Below are positions 1 to 7,856 of a DNA stretch of 20,728 nucleotides, piece by piece (positions within the stretch are counted from its first letter, which is position 1; each line of letters opens with the position of its first letter). Source of the DNA: a virus; IMG/VR virus record IMGVR_UViG_3300025869_000128, positions 1-20,728 of that record. One strand, written 5' to 3'. The notes below the pieces were generated by a model that worked only from the letters and a program-made list of their open reading frames with translations, made no database searches and was not told where the DNA came from. The translations under genes were made by a program, and so were the position numbers.

Positions 1-2
1 AT

Positions 3-122
3 AAATATTCATTAACAGAACTAGAAAATATGATTCCGTGGGAGAGAGAAGTTTATCTTGCTCTACTTCAACAATACATTGAAGAAGAAAACCTAAAGGC
101 ACAACAGCAAAGTGGAATCTAA
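3..122 (+). CDS. 3' end of a probable tail-assembly / baseplate hub protein (partial)
   Basis: Only the last 39 codons lie in the window; the open frame runs in from the left edge and ends at TAA 120-122. The tail contains the motif LENMIPWEREVYLALL followed by an acidic, glutamine-rich helix. I recall similar P-W-E-R-E-x-Y endings in small tail-assembly chaperones and baseplate proteins (gp26/gp51-like) encoded just before tape-measure genes in T4-like phages; this is from memory and weak. The stop overlaps the GTG start of the next gene by 11 bases, suggesting translational coupling. The real start and full length cannot be seen. Confidence 0.5.
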   Translation, partial: KYSLTELENMIPWEREVYLALLQQYIEEENLKAQQQSGI

Positions 123-1905
123 CTTAAACATAAAGAAAACTGATACACCTAAGTTAAATGTAGAGACTGTTTCATCAGCAGTCTTTGGAAAAGATGATGG
201 TGCTGGAGGAGGTTCTGGAGAATCCATTAAAAATATTCATAAGACATTAAGTAAATTATCTGGTCATATAAGAAAATCTCTAGTTCGTATTAAGGCATTA
301 GAATTTAATTTAGAAAAAATAACTCCTAAACTTGAAGAAGTAGAAAAAAAAGTAATAGTTAATGCCGAAAAAAGAATTGAAGTAGAAAAGAAAGTAATAG
401 TTAATACTGAAAAAACGACTGAAGTAGAAAAAAAATCAGTAGTCAATGTTGAAAGAATTGTAAAAATTGAAAAGATATTAGAAAAGAAAAAAGACAATGT
501 AGGGGGTATAGGGGGCAATCAAAAAGATTTAACTAAAAGTCTTATAGAAACAAATAAGATTCTTGTAGGTATACGACAACAACTTGCTCTTGATTCTGCA
601 ATGAGAGTAGCAGATCAAAGAAAGAAAGAAGATGTATTTAAGAGATCTCAATCTAGAAAGAAATTAAATGCAGAGGAAAGTGCTTTAGAGAAAACTGCAA
701 AAAATATAGGTAAAGGAGTTAAAAAAGTTGTTGGTAAAGTATTATCCCCAGTTAAAAATTTCTTTGCTGATTTATTAGATTTTCTTCTTACTGTTGGTGC
801 TGGTATTGCAGTAAATGCAGCATTTGAATGGTTAAAAGAACCAAAAAATAGAGAACAACTTGATCAATGGTTTGGTTGGGTAGCAAAAAATTGGAAATGG
901 ATTGCAGGAATTACAGCAGGTATTTTATTACTACAACCTATATTATCGATTGTTGGTGCCATTGGTGGTGCAATAGTAACAATTAAAGCTGGTCTTGACA
1001 TTTTTAATTTTATAAGAAGAAGATTATTTGGTGGGGGAGGAAAACCACGATCACCGGCATCAACTACTGGAGGAGCAAAACCACCAGTTGGAGATCCTGG
1101 AAGGGCTGGAGGACAAAGTGGAGGATTCAAAGACCCTAATAGATATAGACCACCCGGACAAACCCGTGCCGGTAGTAGCTTTAATTTAGAACAGGCAAGA
1201 AAAGTGGCGCCAACTCCTGGTTCTGCTGTGCCAAAAGGAGGCATTTTCTCAAGATTTAGTAAGATAAAACCAGGGTCTCCGGCGCAGATGATGGGACAAA
1301 TAGTTCTAGGAGATGCTTTCGGTAGAGCAGGGAATTTTCTTAGTAATAAATTTGATGAGTTCCAACTTAAAAAAGAAATAGAACTCTATAATAATCTAGA
1401 TGATGTAGGGAAAAGTGCAATGGTATCGGAATATAAAAAAATAATACAATCTCAAGAAGAACAACAGACAGCTCTCGGAGGTTCTTTACATTTTCTTGAT
1501 AAATACCTGCTAAGATTAGGAGGAGAAACTATTTCTGAACAAATGATTCGGAGGCGTGAAGCATTTTTATATGGTATTGGACAAAGAGAAAGAGGTGGTC
1601 CTATAGCAGCAGGCAAACCTTATCTGGTCGGAGAGGGTGGACCAGAACTTGTCGTTCCAAAAATTAGTGGAACAGTAATTAATAATATGAAAACTGAAAA
1701 AATCTATCAGATGATTTCTTCTGATATGGGTGAAGGTAATATTAATATGATGAATCTATCACCAATTACGAATCAAATGCCACCACCAGAAATGCCAGAT
1801 ATGGGTGTTGGAGAGGGGGCAACAGAAGTTCCGGAAATTGCTAGTGTTAATATGGCAAATCCTTATCGTCAATTAACTCCAATGTTATATGGAATAACGG
1901 TATAG
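112..1905 (+). CDS. Tape-measure-like tail protein
   Basis: 597 residues from a GTG start that overlaps the upstream stop; the next in-frame ATG is only at residue 164, so GTG is favoured. Order of parts: Gly-rich linker (about 30-37); a long charged coiled coil (40-200) with three 14-residue repeats at 76-117; a hydrophobic stretch with two or three membrane-like helices (about 210-300); a Gly/Pro/Arg-rich linker (307-350); and near the C-terminus (495-520) the motif GGPIAAGKPYLVGEGGPELV, which is characteristic of tail tape-measure proteins. T4 gp29, the T4 tape measure, is about 590 residues, so the length fits, but I cannot show homology to gp29. The protein would sit inside the tail tube and set its length. 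The next gene shares its architecture and may be a paralogue. It belongs to the plus-strand tail operon. Confidence 0.75.
   Translation: MESNLNIKKTDTPKLNVETVSSAVFGKDDGAGGGSGESIKNIHKTLSKLSGHIRKSLVRIKALEFNLEKITPKLEEVEKKVIVNAEKRIEVEKKVIVNTEKTTEVEKKSVVNVERIVKIEKILEKKKDNVGGIGGNQKDLTKSLIETNKILVGIRQQLALDSAMRVADQRKKEDVFKRSQSRKKLNAEESALEKTAKNIGKGVKKVVGKVLSPVKNFFADLLDFLLTVGAGIAVNAAFEWLKEPKNREQLDQWFGWVAKNWKWIAGITAGILLLQPILSIVGAIGGAIVTIKAGLDIFNFIRRRLFGGGGKPRSPASTTGGAKPPVGDPGRAGGQSGGFKDPNRYRPPGQTRAGSSFNLEQARKVAPTPGSAVPKGGIFSRFSKIKPGSPAQMMGQIVLGDAFGRAGNFLSNKFDEFQLKKEIELYNNLDDVGKSAMVSEYKKIIQSQEEQQTALGGSLHFLDKYLLRLGGETISEQMIRRREAFLYGIGQRERGGPIAAGKPYLVGEGGPELVVPKISGTVINNMKTEKIYQMISSDMGEGNINMMNLSPITNQMPPPEMPDMGVGEGATEVPEIASVNMANPYRQLTPMLYGITV
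337..462 (+). repeat. Three tandem 42-bp repeats inside the tape-measure-like gene
   Basis: Three consecutive 42-base units (337-378, 379-420, 421-462) encode 14-residue units starting EVEKKVIVNAE, EVEKKVIVNTE and EVEKKSVVNVE. Fourteen residues is two heptads, so gain or loss of a unit would keep coiled-coil register and change length by a fixed step. Confidence 0.85.
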
Positions 1906-1909
1906 TATC

Positions 1910-3601
1910 ATGGTAGCATCTATAGTAACAGGATTAGCAAAAACGATAGGATCCCAAATTGCAAAGAAGGGAGTTAAAAAAATTGCTGTAAAGAAGGCAA
2001 AATCTAATAAAAAAATACCAAAAAAATCAAAACTGATTTCATCAAGGGAAAATGAAATTGAAGAAAATTCTTCAACGACCAAAGATAGTGGTGAAAAAAC
2101 AATATCAAGTCTTACTGGAAGTTCAAAAAAACTTATAATTAAAGAAGCTTCATCTTCAAAATCTCAGGTTGAGCAACTTAAAATTAACGTAACCAATATT
2201 CATAGTTTTCTTAAACGCAGAAACAAGAAAGAAAAGAGGTTAAAAGAAAAAAATAGAAGACTTACAGTACAAAGAATAGAAAAAGAAAAGTTACAAAGAG
2301 AAGAAAAAAGATTGGAATCTCCATTAGGAAATTCATTAAAAAAAGTAAAAAATTCTGTTATTTCCGCTCCAGGAATGAGTTTATTTGATAAGTTACTTGG
2401 ATTTGGATCCTTGGTTCTTGCTGGAATTTTGGTAAATGGATTGCCAGCAATTTTTAAAGAAATTAAAGAATTTGTCGATAATTTAGTTAGTTTTATCACA
2501 CCGATTTATTCTGGATTTGTGCTTTTAAAAGCAGTAATAGATGGAGAACCACTTGATGATCCAGAATTGAATCCAGAGAAAAAAAGAATGAGTGATCAGG
2601 TAAAAAAACTCAAGAAAGAAATTGAAAAAATAAAGAAAAACTTTGGACCTTTAGGATTCGTTATTACGCCATTTGAAAAACTTGTAGATGCTGTTTTTAA
2701 GGCTTTTCGTGGTGATAAAATTGTATTAGCAACTAAAACTGAAATTGATGCAGAAACTGGAGAGAAAAAAGTAATTGAGGGATTTAAAGATTTAGAAACT
2801 GATACTTTTATACCGAGAGATTTTACTGACGCAGAGAGAGATTCATACAACAGACAAAGAGCACAACGTATACCGGATCCAAATATTCCCGGTTCTTATT
2901 CTTCAGGAGCTTATATTGGACCAACTGGAGATACAGATGGACAAGAAACTGGGTTGAATATGAATTTAGATGGTGGGATTGGAACTCCCATTTATGCCCC
3001 ATTTGATATGATTTATAAATCAACCGGAACTGATGGTAAACCTTCTGTTGGATTAGATGGAACTTCATCAGCACTTGGTCCTTCTGGTAAAGGTTTTGGA
3101 TATTATGGTGCCTATCGTTATATGAAAGGAGATAAAGAGTATGAAGTATTAATGGGACACTTTAAAAATCTCCCTTTTAAAGGAAAAGAAGGACAAAAAA
3201 TTCCAAAAGGAACATTGCTTGGATATCAGGGTGCGTCTGGTAGATCTGTTCCTGGACCTGGAAATCCCGATTCTGTATATCCTCACATTTCTCTTCACGT
3301 TAATGGTATAGGATTTCGAGCTACAAATAGAGAACTTAAATCTTTTGCTACTAAATTATCTGGTGCAAAACCTAATGCAAATGTAAGTGCACCAGGAGAA
3401 GGTGGAGGGAGAGGAAAATCAAATCAAATACAAACAATAAGTCAAAGAGATCCAAGAAAAAGAAGTCGTTCTATAACTATTGCAGTTCAGCAGGTAAATA
3501 CTATACAGACAGCATATGTTCCGATGCCAATCCCAATGAAATCGAGAGGTTCATCATCATCAGCATCAACACCACAATTGTCGGCATTATGGAGTGCATA
3601 A
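1910..3601 (+). CDS. Tape-measure-like / hub protein with a degenerate M23 peptidase domain
   Basis: 563 residues, ATG 4 bases after the previous stop. N-terminal part: very basic (Lys-rich 10-45), a charged coiled coil (85-137), then a hydrophobic segment (about 150-210) with LLGFGSLVLAGILVN that lines up with a similar segment of the preceding tape-measure-like protein. Residues about 346-470 look like an M23 (LytM-like) metallopeptidase fold: G-L-N-M-N-L-D-G-G-I-G-T-P-I-Y-A-P, then LMGHF, then PKGTLLGY and YPHISLHVNG. The usual HxxxD is N350-D354 and the usual HxH is S461-L-H463; H417 is present. Two of the canonical histidines are therefore replaced, so peptidase activity is doubtful. The C-terminal 100 residues are low-complexity, Ser/Pro/Arg-rich. 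Likely a virion protein in or near the tail hub. What the domain binds is unknown. Confidence 0.65.
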   Translation: MVASIVTGLAKTIGSQIAKKGVKKIAVKKAKSNKKIPKKSKLISSRENEIEENSSTTKDSGEKTISSLTGSSKKLIIKEASSSKSQVEQLKINVTNIHSFLKRRNKKEKRLKEKNRRLTVQRIEKEKLQREEKRLESPLGNSLKKVKNSVISAPGMSLFDKLLGFGSLVLAGILVNGLPAIFKEIKEFVDNLVSFITPIYSGFVLLKAVIDGEPLDDPELNPEKKRMSDQVKKLKKEIEKIKKNFGPLGFVITPFEKLVDAVFKAFRGDKIVLATKTEIDAETGEKKVIEGFKDLETDTFIPRDFTDAERDSYNRQRAQRIPDPNIPGSYSSGAYIGPTGDTDGQETGLNMNLDGGIGTPIYAPFDMIYKSTGTDGKPSVGLDGTSSALGPSGKGFGYYGAYRYMKGDKEYEVLMGHFKNLPFKGKEGQKIPKGTLLGYQGASGRSVPGPGNPDSVYPHISLHVNGIGFRATNRELKSFATKLSGAKPNANVSAPGEGGGRGKSNQIQTISQRDPRKRSRSITIAVQQVNTIQTAYVPMPIPMKSRGSSSSASTPQLSALWSA

Positions 3602-3606
3602 AATAA

Positions 3607-4896
3607 ATGGCAAACCCAGCAGTCGCATCAAAATATCAACTATTCACAATAACTAAGAATAATAGATCCTTTCCACTTCAATCTAAAGTTACGAGTTTTG
3701 ATTATTATGAAAGTTTATTGTCTCCAAATATTACTGCCATTATGACATTTGTGGATACTGGATTAGTTGAGGTAGATCAAAATGTTGCGACCTATGATAA
3801 GAAGTATGACTCCCAATCGAGACCAGGAACATTATATAATGCACTTCCAATTGTTGGTGACGGATCCGAAGAAATTAAATTTAAAATATCATCGGCACTT
3901 GGAACATTAGATTTTTCAACAACTCCATTATATGTAAATGGAACATCCAATCCAGATCAAAGTTCGACTCGTGAGTCTGTCATTCTAAGTCTTGTTTCTA
4001 AATCTGCAATTACAAATCAACAAACCTTTGTGAAGAAAAATTATTCAAGATCGACTAATAATACACAATCAGTTAGATTGATTGCAAAAAATATCTTAAA
4101 AATTGATAAACTTATTACAAATGAAGCTTCAAATAAATATCCATTTATTGGTAATAATAAATCACCATTTGATGTGATTTGTATGATAGCATCAAAATCG
4201 GCACCAGAAAATGGATCTCCTGGGTTTTTCTTTTATGAAACAAAAGATGGGCACAACTTTAGAGCAATTGATGATTTAATATCTCAAACACCTGCTGCAA
4301 CCTATTTTCGTAATGATGTTAATAGAAGTAGTGTGAGTGATAATTTAAATGATTTTAAGATTTTATCTTTTAGTATTATTAAAAATCAAAGTCTAATCAA
4401 TGCACTAAAATCTGGTGTATATTCAAATCGCAGAGTCGTATTTAATCCTAAAACTTTCAAATTAGAAGAAAAGCAATTTAATATAGGATCTTTAAAAAAA
4501 TCACTAGGTAAAAATGAAGCACCGACACCACAAGATAAAAAGCATACTAGAATACTGTACAGTATAAAAGATGTTGGTTGTCTTTCCTCAAAGGTAGAAG
4601 AAAGTGACGAAGGTGATGTGGACAGTTATCAGGGTGAGGTTCAAATGAGATATAATTTGCTGTTTACACAGATGGTAAAAATGCAAGTTCCTTGTAATCC
4701 AAATCTTAAGGCAGGTGATATTGTTAAGTGTAATTTAGAAATTATTACTCCGGGAGAAAAAGAGCAAGGTTCAGTTGATCCTGTAGAGAGTGGTAATTAT
4801 ATGATTTTAGATTTATGTCATCATTATGATCCTGAAAGATCATTTACCGCAATGACTCTTATTCGTGATACTTACGGCCTCTATACTGGCAAATAA
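3607..4896 (+). CDS. Baseplate hub protein, gp27-like
   Basis: 429 residues; T4 gp27 is about 390. ATG lies 5 bases after the previous stop. The N-terminus has FDYYESLLSPNITA and reads as an all-beta domain. The last 90 residues (about 340-429) resemble the tube-forming domains of gp27/VgrG/gpD hubs: MRYNLLFTQMVKMQVPCNP, LKAGDIVKCNL, then SGNYMILDLCHHYDPERSF and a final TLIRDTYGL. In gp27-type hubs a trimer forms a pseudo-hexameric ring joining the tail tube to the gp5 spike. The gene immediately downstream encodes a gp5-like OB fold, starting 1 base after this stop, which supports the pairing. Family placement is by motif reading and gene order only. Confidence 0.7.
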   Translation: MANPAVASKYQLFTITKNNRSFPLQSKVTSFDYYESLLSPNITAIMTFVDTGLVEVDQNVATYDKKYDSQSRPGTLYNALPIVGDGSEEIKFKISSALGTLDFSTTPLYVNGTSNPDQSSTRESVILSLVSKSAITNQQTFVKKNYSRSTNNTQSVRLIAKNILKIDKLITNEASNKYPFIGNNKSPFDVICMIASKSAPENGSPGFFFYETKDGHNFRAIDDLISQTPAATYFRNDVNRSSVSDNLNDFKILSFSIIKNQSLINALKSGVYSNRRVVFNPKTFKLEEKQFNIGSLKKSLGKNEAPTPQDKKHTRILYSIKDVGCLSSKVEESDEGDVDSYQGEVQMRYNLLFTQMVKMQVPCNPNLKAGDIVKCNLEIITPGEKEQGSVDPVESGNYMILDLCHHYDPERSFTAMTLIRDTYGLYTGK

Positions 4897-4897
4897 A

Positions 4898-5413
4898 ATG
4901 ACAACTAACTTAGGATACGCACTCGGTAATAATAAGTGGTTTTTGGGTCAGGTTGCTATTGAGCAGACTCAAACACCAGCACATAAAAATGGAAAGTGGA
5001 AAGATACTCATGGTGATAGAGTTAAAGTGAGAATTCCTGGTCTTCATCCAATGAAAAGCACTGATGATGGATTTGAACTTACTGATGATCAACTGCCATG
5101 GGCAATAGTTGCGAAACCAACTACACATGGAAACTACAATCATCAATCCTGTGGACTTCATGGTGGAGAGTGGGTTATTGGATTTTTTATCGATGAAGAA
5201 TGTCAAATTCCTGTAATTACTTCTGTGTTAGGTCAAAATTATGCAGGAGAGATTAATAGAGCATCGAATGGAACTACTTTAGGAAAAACGGTATCTAGAT
5301 TTACTAGAGGAAATCCTCCAGGAGCACATCAACAAGGTGGAGATAAATCTAAAGCAAATTTGCATACTAAAGATGAACTTGCAGAAGAATTTAAAAAAGC
5401 AAAACGTCCATAA
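4898..5413 (+). CDS. gp5-like OB-fold baseplate hub protein without lysozyme domain
   Basis: 171 residues. I chose ATG 4898, one base after the upstream TAA, rather than an in-frame GTG at 4865 inside the previous gene. Residues 14-115 resemble the N-terminal OB domain of T4 gp5: KWFLGQV near the start, GDRVKVRIPGLHP (39-51), LTDDQLPWAIVAKPTTHG (61-78), then GGEWVIGFFIDEECQIPVI and VLGQNY. In T4 the same protein continues into a lysozyme and a triple-stranded beta-helix; here it stops after a short polar tail. It probably sits as a collar between the gp27-like ring and a separate spike. No strong Shine-Dalgarno is visible, so translation is probably coupled to the upstream gene. Confidence 0.75.
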   Translation: MTTNLGYALGNNKWFLGQVAIEQTQTPAHKNGKWKDTHGDRVKVRIPGLHPMKSTDDGFELTDDQLPWAIVAKPTTHGNYNHQSCGLHGGEWVIGFFIDEECQIPVITSVLGQNYAGEINRASNGTTLGKTVSRFTRGNPPGAHQQGGDKSKANLHTKDELAEEFKKAKRP

Positions 5414-5419
5414 TAAATA
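5413..5419 (+). promoter_or_regulatory. Late-promoter-like element ATAAATA
   Basis: ATAAATA just after the previous stop and 31 bases before ATG 5444. It matches the core of the T4 late promoter (TATAAATA), which is read by a gp55-type sigma factor. The same motif recurs before other late genes in the window at similar spacing. Confidence 0.5.
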
Positions 5420-5443
5420 AAAAATCGGGAGGAATAAATTTCA

Positions 5444-7237
5444 ATGTCTAATCTTCAGGAAACAAATAAAGGATATACTCAATCAGATGCTCCTTTATCC
5501 GAAAAACCTCTTGGTAGTGCAGCTATGACAAAAGCTGTTACTGAGATGCAAAAAACAAGATCTGGGCCAGATCCATGTGGTCAAGGTGAGATGGGTAGGA
5601 TTAATATAGAATTACAGAAATTTTTTGAGGCATTAAAAGGAATTAAAAAATATGCGAATCTTTATGTAAATGGAACAATAAATAAATTGCAAAATGTAAC
5701 TTCTCTAATTAGAAATGTTTCTACAATAATTGCAGGAGTAATGAAAAGTTTAATGAATAGATTGAGAGATTTTTTAATTGATCAAATTAGAAAGGCAGTT
5801 GATTCCATAATTGATCAAATATTTCCCACAATTGTTAAAGGATTAAGAAATACAATTATTCAGCAGATTATTGATCAAATATTCTGTGCATTTAAAAATG
5901 TAGTAAAATCTCTTAAAAATTTAGCAGCAGATTTTCTCTCCGAATTAGTCGGAAAAGTTGTTAATGCACCATTTTGTGCTGCACAACAATACACAAATGC
6001 TCTTGTTAATAATTTAGCAGCAATTATTGATAAGGCTGTTGGTCCATTATTGGACGGGATTAATGATGCTTTGGGTGGAGTTGCTAATGTTGTTGGTGAT
6101 GTGTTCCAAGCACTTGATTATATTTTAGGATTTCAATCTATGACCTGTATGAAACCAAACTGTCCCGAAATTAAAGCATTTAAAGCGAGTCCTTGGGGTG
6201 GACCAACTCAACAACAAATTGATGATTTTGAAAATTTTATAGCACCTCTTGGTGGCAGACAATCTCCAGGTGCAGAAGGAATTGTTGGAGGTATTGATGG
6301 ACTTATTCAAGATATAGAAATATTTGGAAAAAGAATTGGAGATTCTCCTACTACAAATATAGGATGTGATACTGATCCATTTAAATGTGGTCCACCAACA
6401 ATTGAATTATTTGGTGGTGGAGGAATAGGAGCAGCGGCAGAAATTGTTATTGATAATTTTGGAACAGTAATAGGTTCTAATATTTTGTCTGGAGGAAGAG
6501 GATATGAAAGACCACCTTTTGTTACAATAAATGATTCTTGTGGAAATTCATATATGAATGGATACTCTAACATAGATGATAATCCAGATTCACCAACTTT
6601 TGGACAGGTAACTGATATTATTTTCACAACAAATCCCACTGTTCCACCAAGAGATGGTTCAGATGAAACTAATCCTACTACAGGTCCTAATGACGATTTA
6701 GATAACACCGATAGACCTCAATCATCGGATGATGAAATTGATCCAACACTATTTGGATCAGACTATATTGTATGCTTAGAAGGATTTAGAGTATTGAGTA
6801 TGGGATTTGGATATACAACTGATGATATCTTTGAAATTGATCCAGATATTCCAAATTTAAGTGTTTCAATAAAACTAACTGACGTTGGTCAAGTTATTGA
6901 TGTACAGATTGCAGAGAGAATATGCGGATTAACTTCATATCCAGAAGTTGATATAAATAGTCCAACTGGAGATGGTGCGATTATAGAACCAATTCTATCA
7001 TTTATCAAAATTGAAGATGAAATTGCTTCTGTAGATCCTGTTATTCCAGATGATGAAATTGCTTCTGTAGATCCTGATATTTCTGTAGGTATCGATTTTG
7101 TTATTCAAGCAGAAATTGCTAAAAATAATTTTGAAGGATTTATAACTACCTTAAGAGGGAAAAAACTCATAACAGAAAAACAACAGAAAGAGTTTACACG
7201 CGGAAATGTAATTAAAATTGTTGATTGTATAACATAA
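5444..7237 (+). CDS. Unknown virion-type protein between the two gp5-like modules
   Basis: 597 residues. The start is well supported: GGGAGGA at 5427-5433, 10 bases before the ATG, is the clearest ribosome-binding site in the window. The N-terminal half (about 50-240) is helical and hydrophobic with repeated I-D-Q-I motifs (LIDQIRK, IIDQIFP, IIDQIFC), reading like an inner tail or baseplate rod. The middle is Gly/Pro rich with Cys pairs (C-M-K-P-N-C; CDTDPFKCGPP). The C-terminal part is beta-type with glycine-turn motifs SGGRGYERPPFVTI and SMGFGYTTDDIFEI, a pattern I associate with cyanophage structural proteins. A 12-residue duplication (DEIASVDP twice) lies near the end. I do not recognise a function. 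Position between the OB-fold gene and the beta-helix gene argues for a hub or spike-associated role. Confidence 0.6.
   Translation: MSNLQETNKGYTQSDAPLSEKPLGSAAMTKAVTEMQKTRSGPDPCGQGEMGRINIELQKFFEALKGIKKYANLYVNGTINKLQNVTSLIRNVSTIIAGVMKSLMNRLRDFLIDQIRKAVDSIIDQIFPTIVKGLRNTIIQQIIDQIFCAFKNVVKSLKNLAADFLSELVGKVVNAPFCAAQQYTNALVNNLAAIIDKAVGPLLDGINDALGGVANVVGDVFQALDYILGFQSMTCMKPNCPEIKAFKASPWGGPTQQQIDDFENFIAPLGGRQSPGAEGIVGGIDGLIQDIEIFGKRIGDSPTTNIGCDTDPFKCGPPTIELFGGGGIGAAAEIVIDNFGTVIGSNILSGGRGYERPPFVTINDSCGNSYMNGYSNIDDNPDSPTFGQVTDIIFTTNPTVPPRDGSDETNPTTGPNDDLDNTDRPQSSDDEIDPTLFGSDYIVCLEGFRVLSMGFGYTTDDIFEIDPDIPNLSVSIKLTDVGQVIDVQIAERICGLTSYPEVDINSPTGDGAIIEPILSFIKIEDEIASVDPVIPDDEIASVDPDISVGIDFVIQAEIAKNNFEGFITTLRGKKLITEKQQKEFTRGNVIKIVDCIT
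7016..7087 (+). repeat. Direct 36-bp duplication
   Basis: A 25-base identical stretch occurs at 7016-7040 and 7052-7076, giving a 36-base period (12 codons) with a diverged remainder. It encodes DEIASVDP twice. The near-identity at DNA level suggests a recent duplication. Confidence 0.8.
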
Positions 7238-7238
7238 T

Positions 7239-7844
7239 ATGGGAAATAAAATTAAAGCTAGAGATTATACACATGTAAATAATCCATACGCACACATTCA
7301 CTTTGGACCATCTGGCGAACCTAATAAGAAGGGTGAAGATTTAAATACATGCATGACTACTTTACTTAGAAGTGGACACTCATGTATTTTTACTAATGAT
7401 GGAAATAAAGGTGAAATTAATCCAGGTTCTTCTCATGAGATTTGTGGAACTGAACTTGATAGAGGTCGTAATGATTCTGAAAAAGAAGCAATTGCAAAAT
7501 CAATTACATGCGAAAATGGTGATTTGGTACTAACTGCTCCAAATGGTAATGTAAAAATATTGGCACAAAATTTTTATGTTGAAACAATGGGTGCTGATAG
7601 TGATGGATCTATATTAATGAAGGCAAATGATCATATCATATTAAAAGCAGACGAACAAATTAATATTGCCGGAGGAAAAGTATGTATCACATCTTCTGAT
7701 AGTATAACTATTAATGCAAAAGGCACACTTTACGCACTTTATTCTGATATAGAACAAGGTTCGCCGTTAAATAATATAACAGACATTTTCAAAATTAGTA
7801 GCGTCACTGAGTTAATAAAATCTTTTGCAAACACTTGTAAGTAA
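7239..7844 (+). CDS. Small beta-helical spike-like protein (gp5 C-terminal module)
   Basis: 201 residues, starting 1 base after the previous stop. The N-terminal 85 residues contain H/C-rich segments (HIHFGPSGEPN; SGHSCIFTNDGNKGE). Residues about 90-165 are short alternating beta repeats: CENGDLVLTAPNGNVKILAQ, then DGSILMKANDHIILKADEQ and KVCITSSDSITINAKG. This is how the triple-stranded beta-helix at the C-terminus of T4 gp5 and of VgrG/gpV spikes reads. The protein is therefore a candidate membrane-puncturing needle, encoded apart from its OB fold. The C-terminal 35 residues are helical. Whether the conserved Cys/His residues bind metal, as in many spike tips, cannot be decided from sequence. 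Confidence 0.65.
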   Translation: MGNKIKARDYTHVNNPYAHIHFGPSGEPNKKGEDLNTCMTTLLRSGHSCIFTNDGNKGEINPGSSHEICGTELDRGRNDSEKEAIAKSITCENGDLVLTAPNGNVKILAQNFYVETMGADSDGSILMKANDHIILKADEQINIAGGKVCITSSDSITINAKGTLYALYSDIEQGSPLNNITDIFKISSVTELIKSFANTCK

Positions 7845-7856
7845 GGAAAAATAATT

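Noticed and set aside
90-122. Programmed frameshift between the first partial gene and the tape-measure-like gene
   Set aside because: No slippery heptamer or hairpin is evident. The genes overlap by 11 bases with a normal GTG restart, and the tape measure itself is not expected to be the frameshift product.
4865-4897. GTG 4865 as start of the OB-fold gene
   Set aside because: It would overlap the hub gene by 32 bases, while ATG 4898 sits one base after the hub stop and matches the expected OB-fold start.
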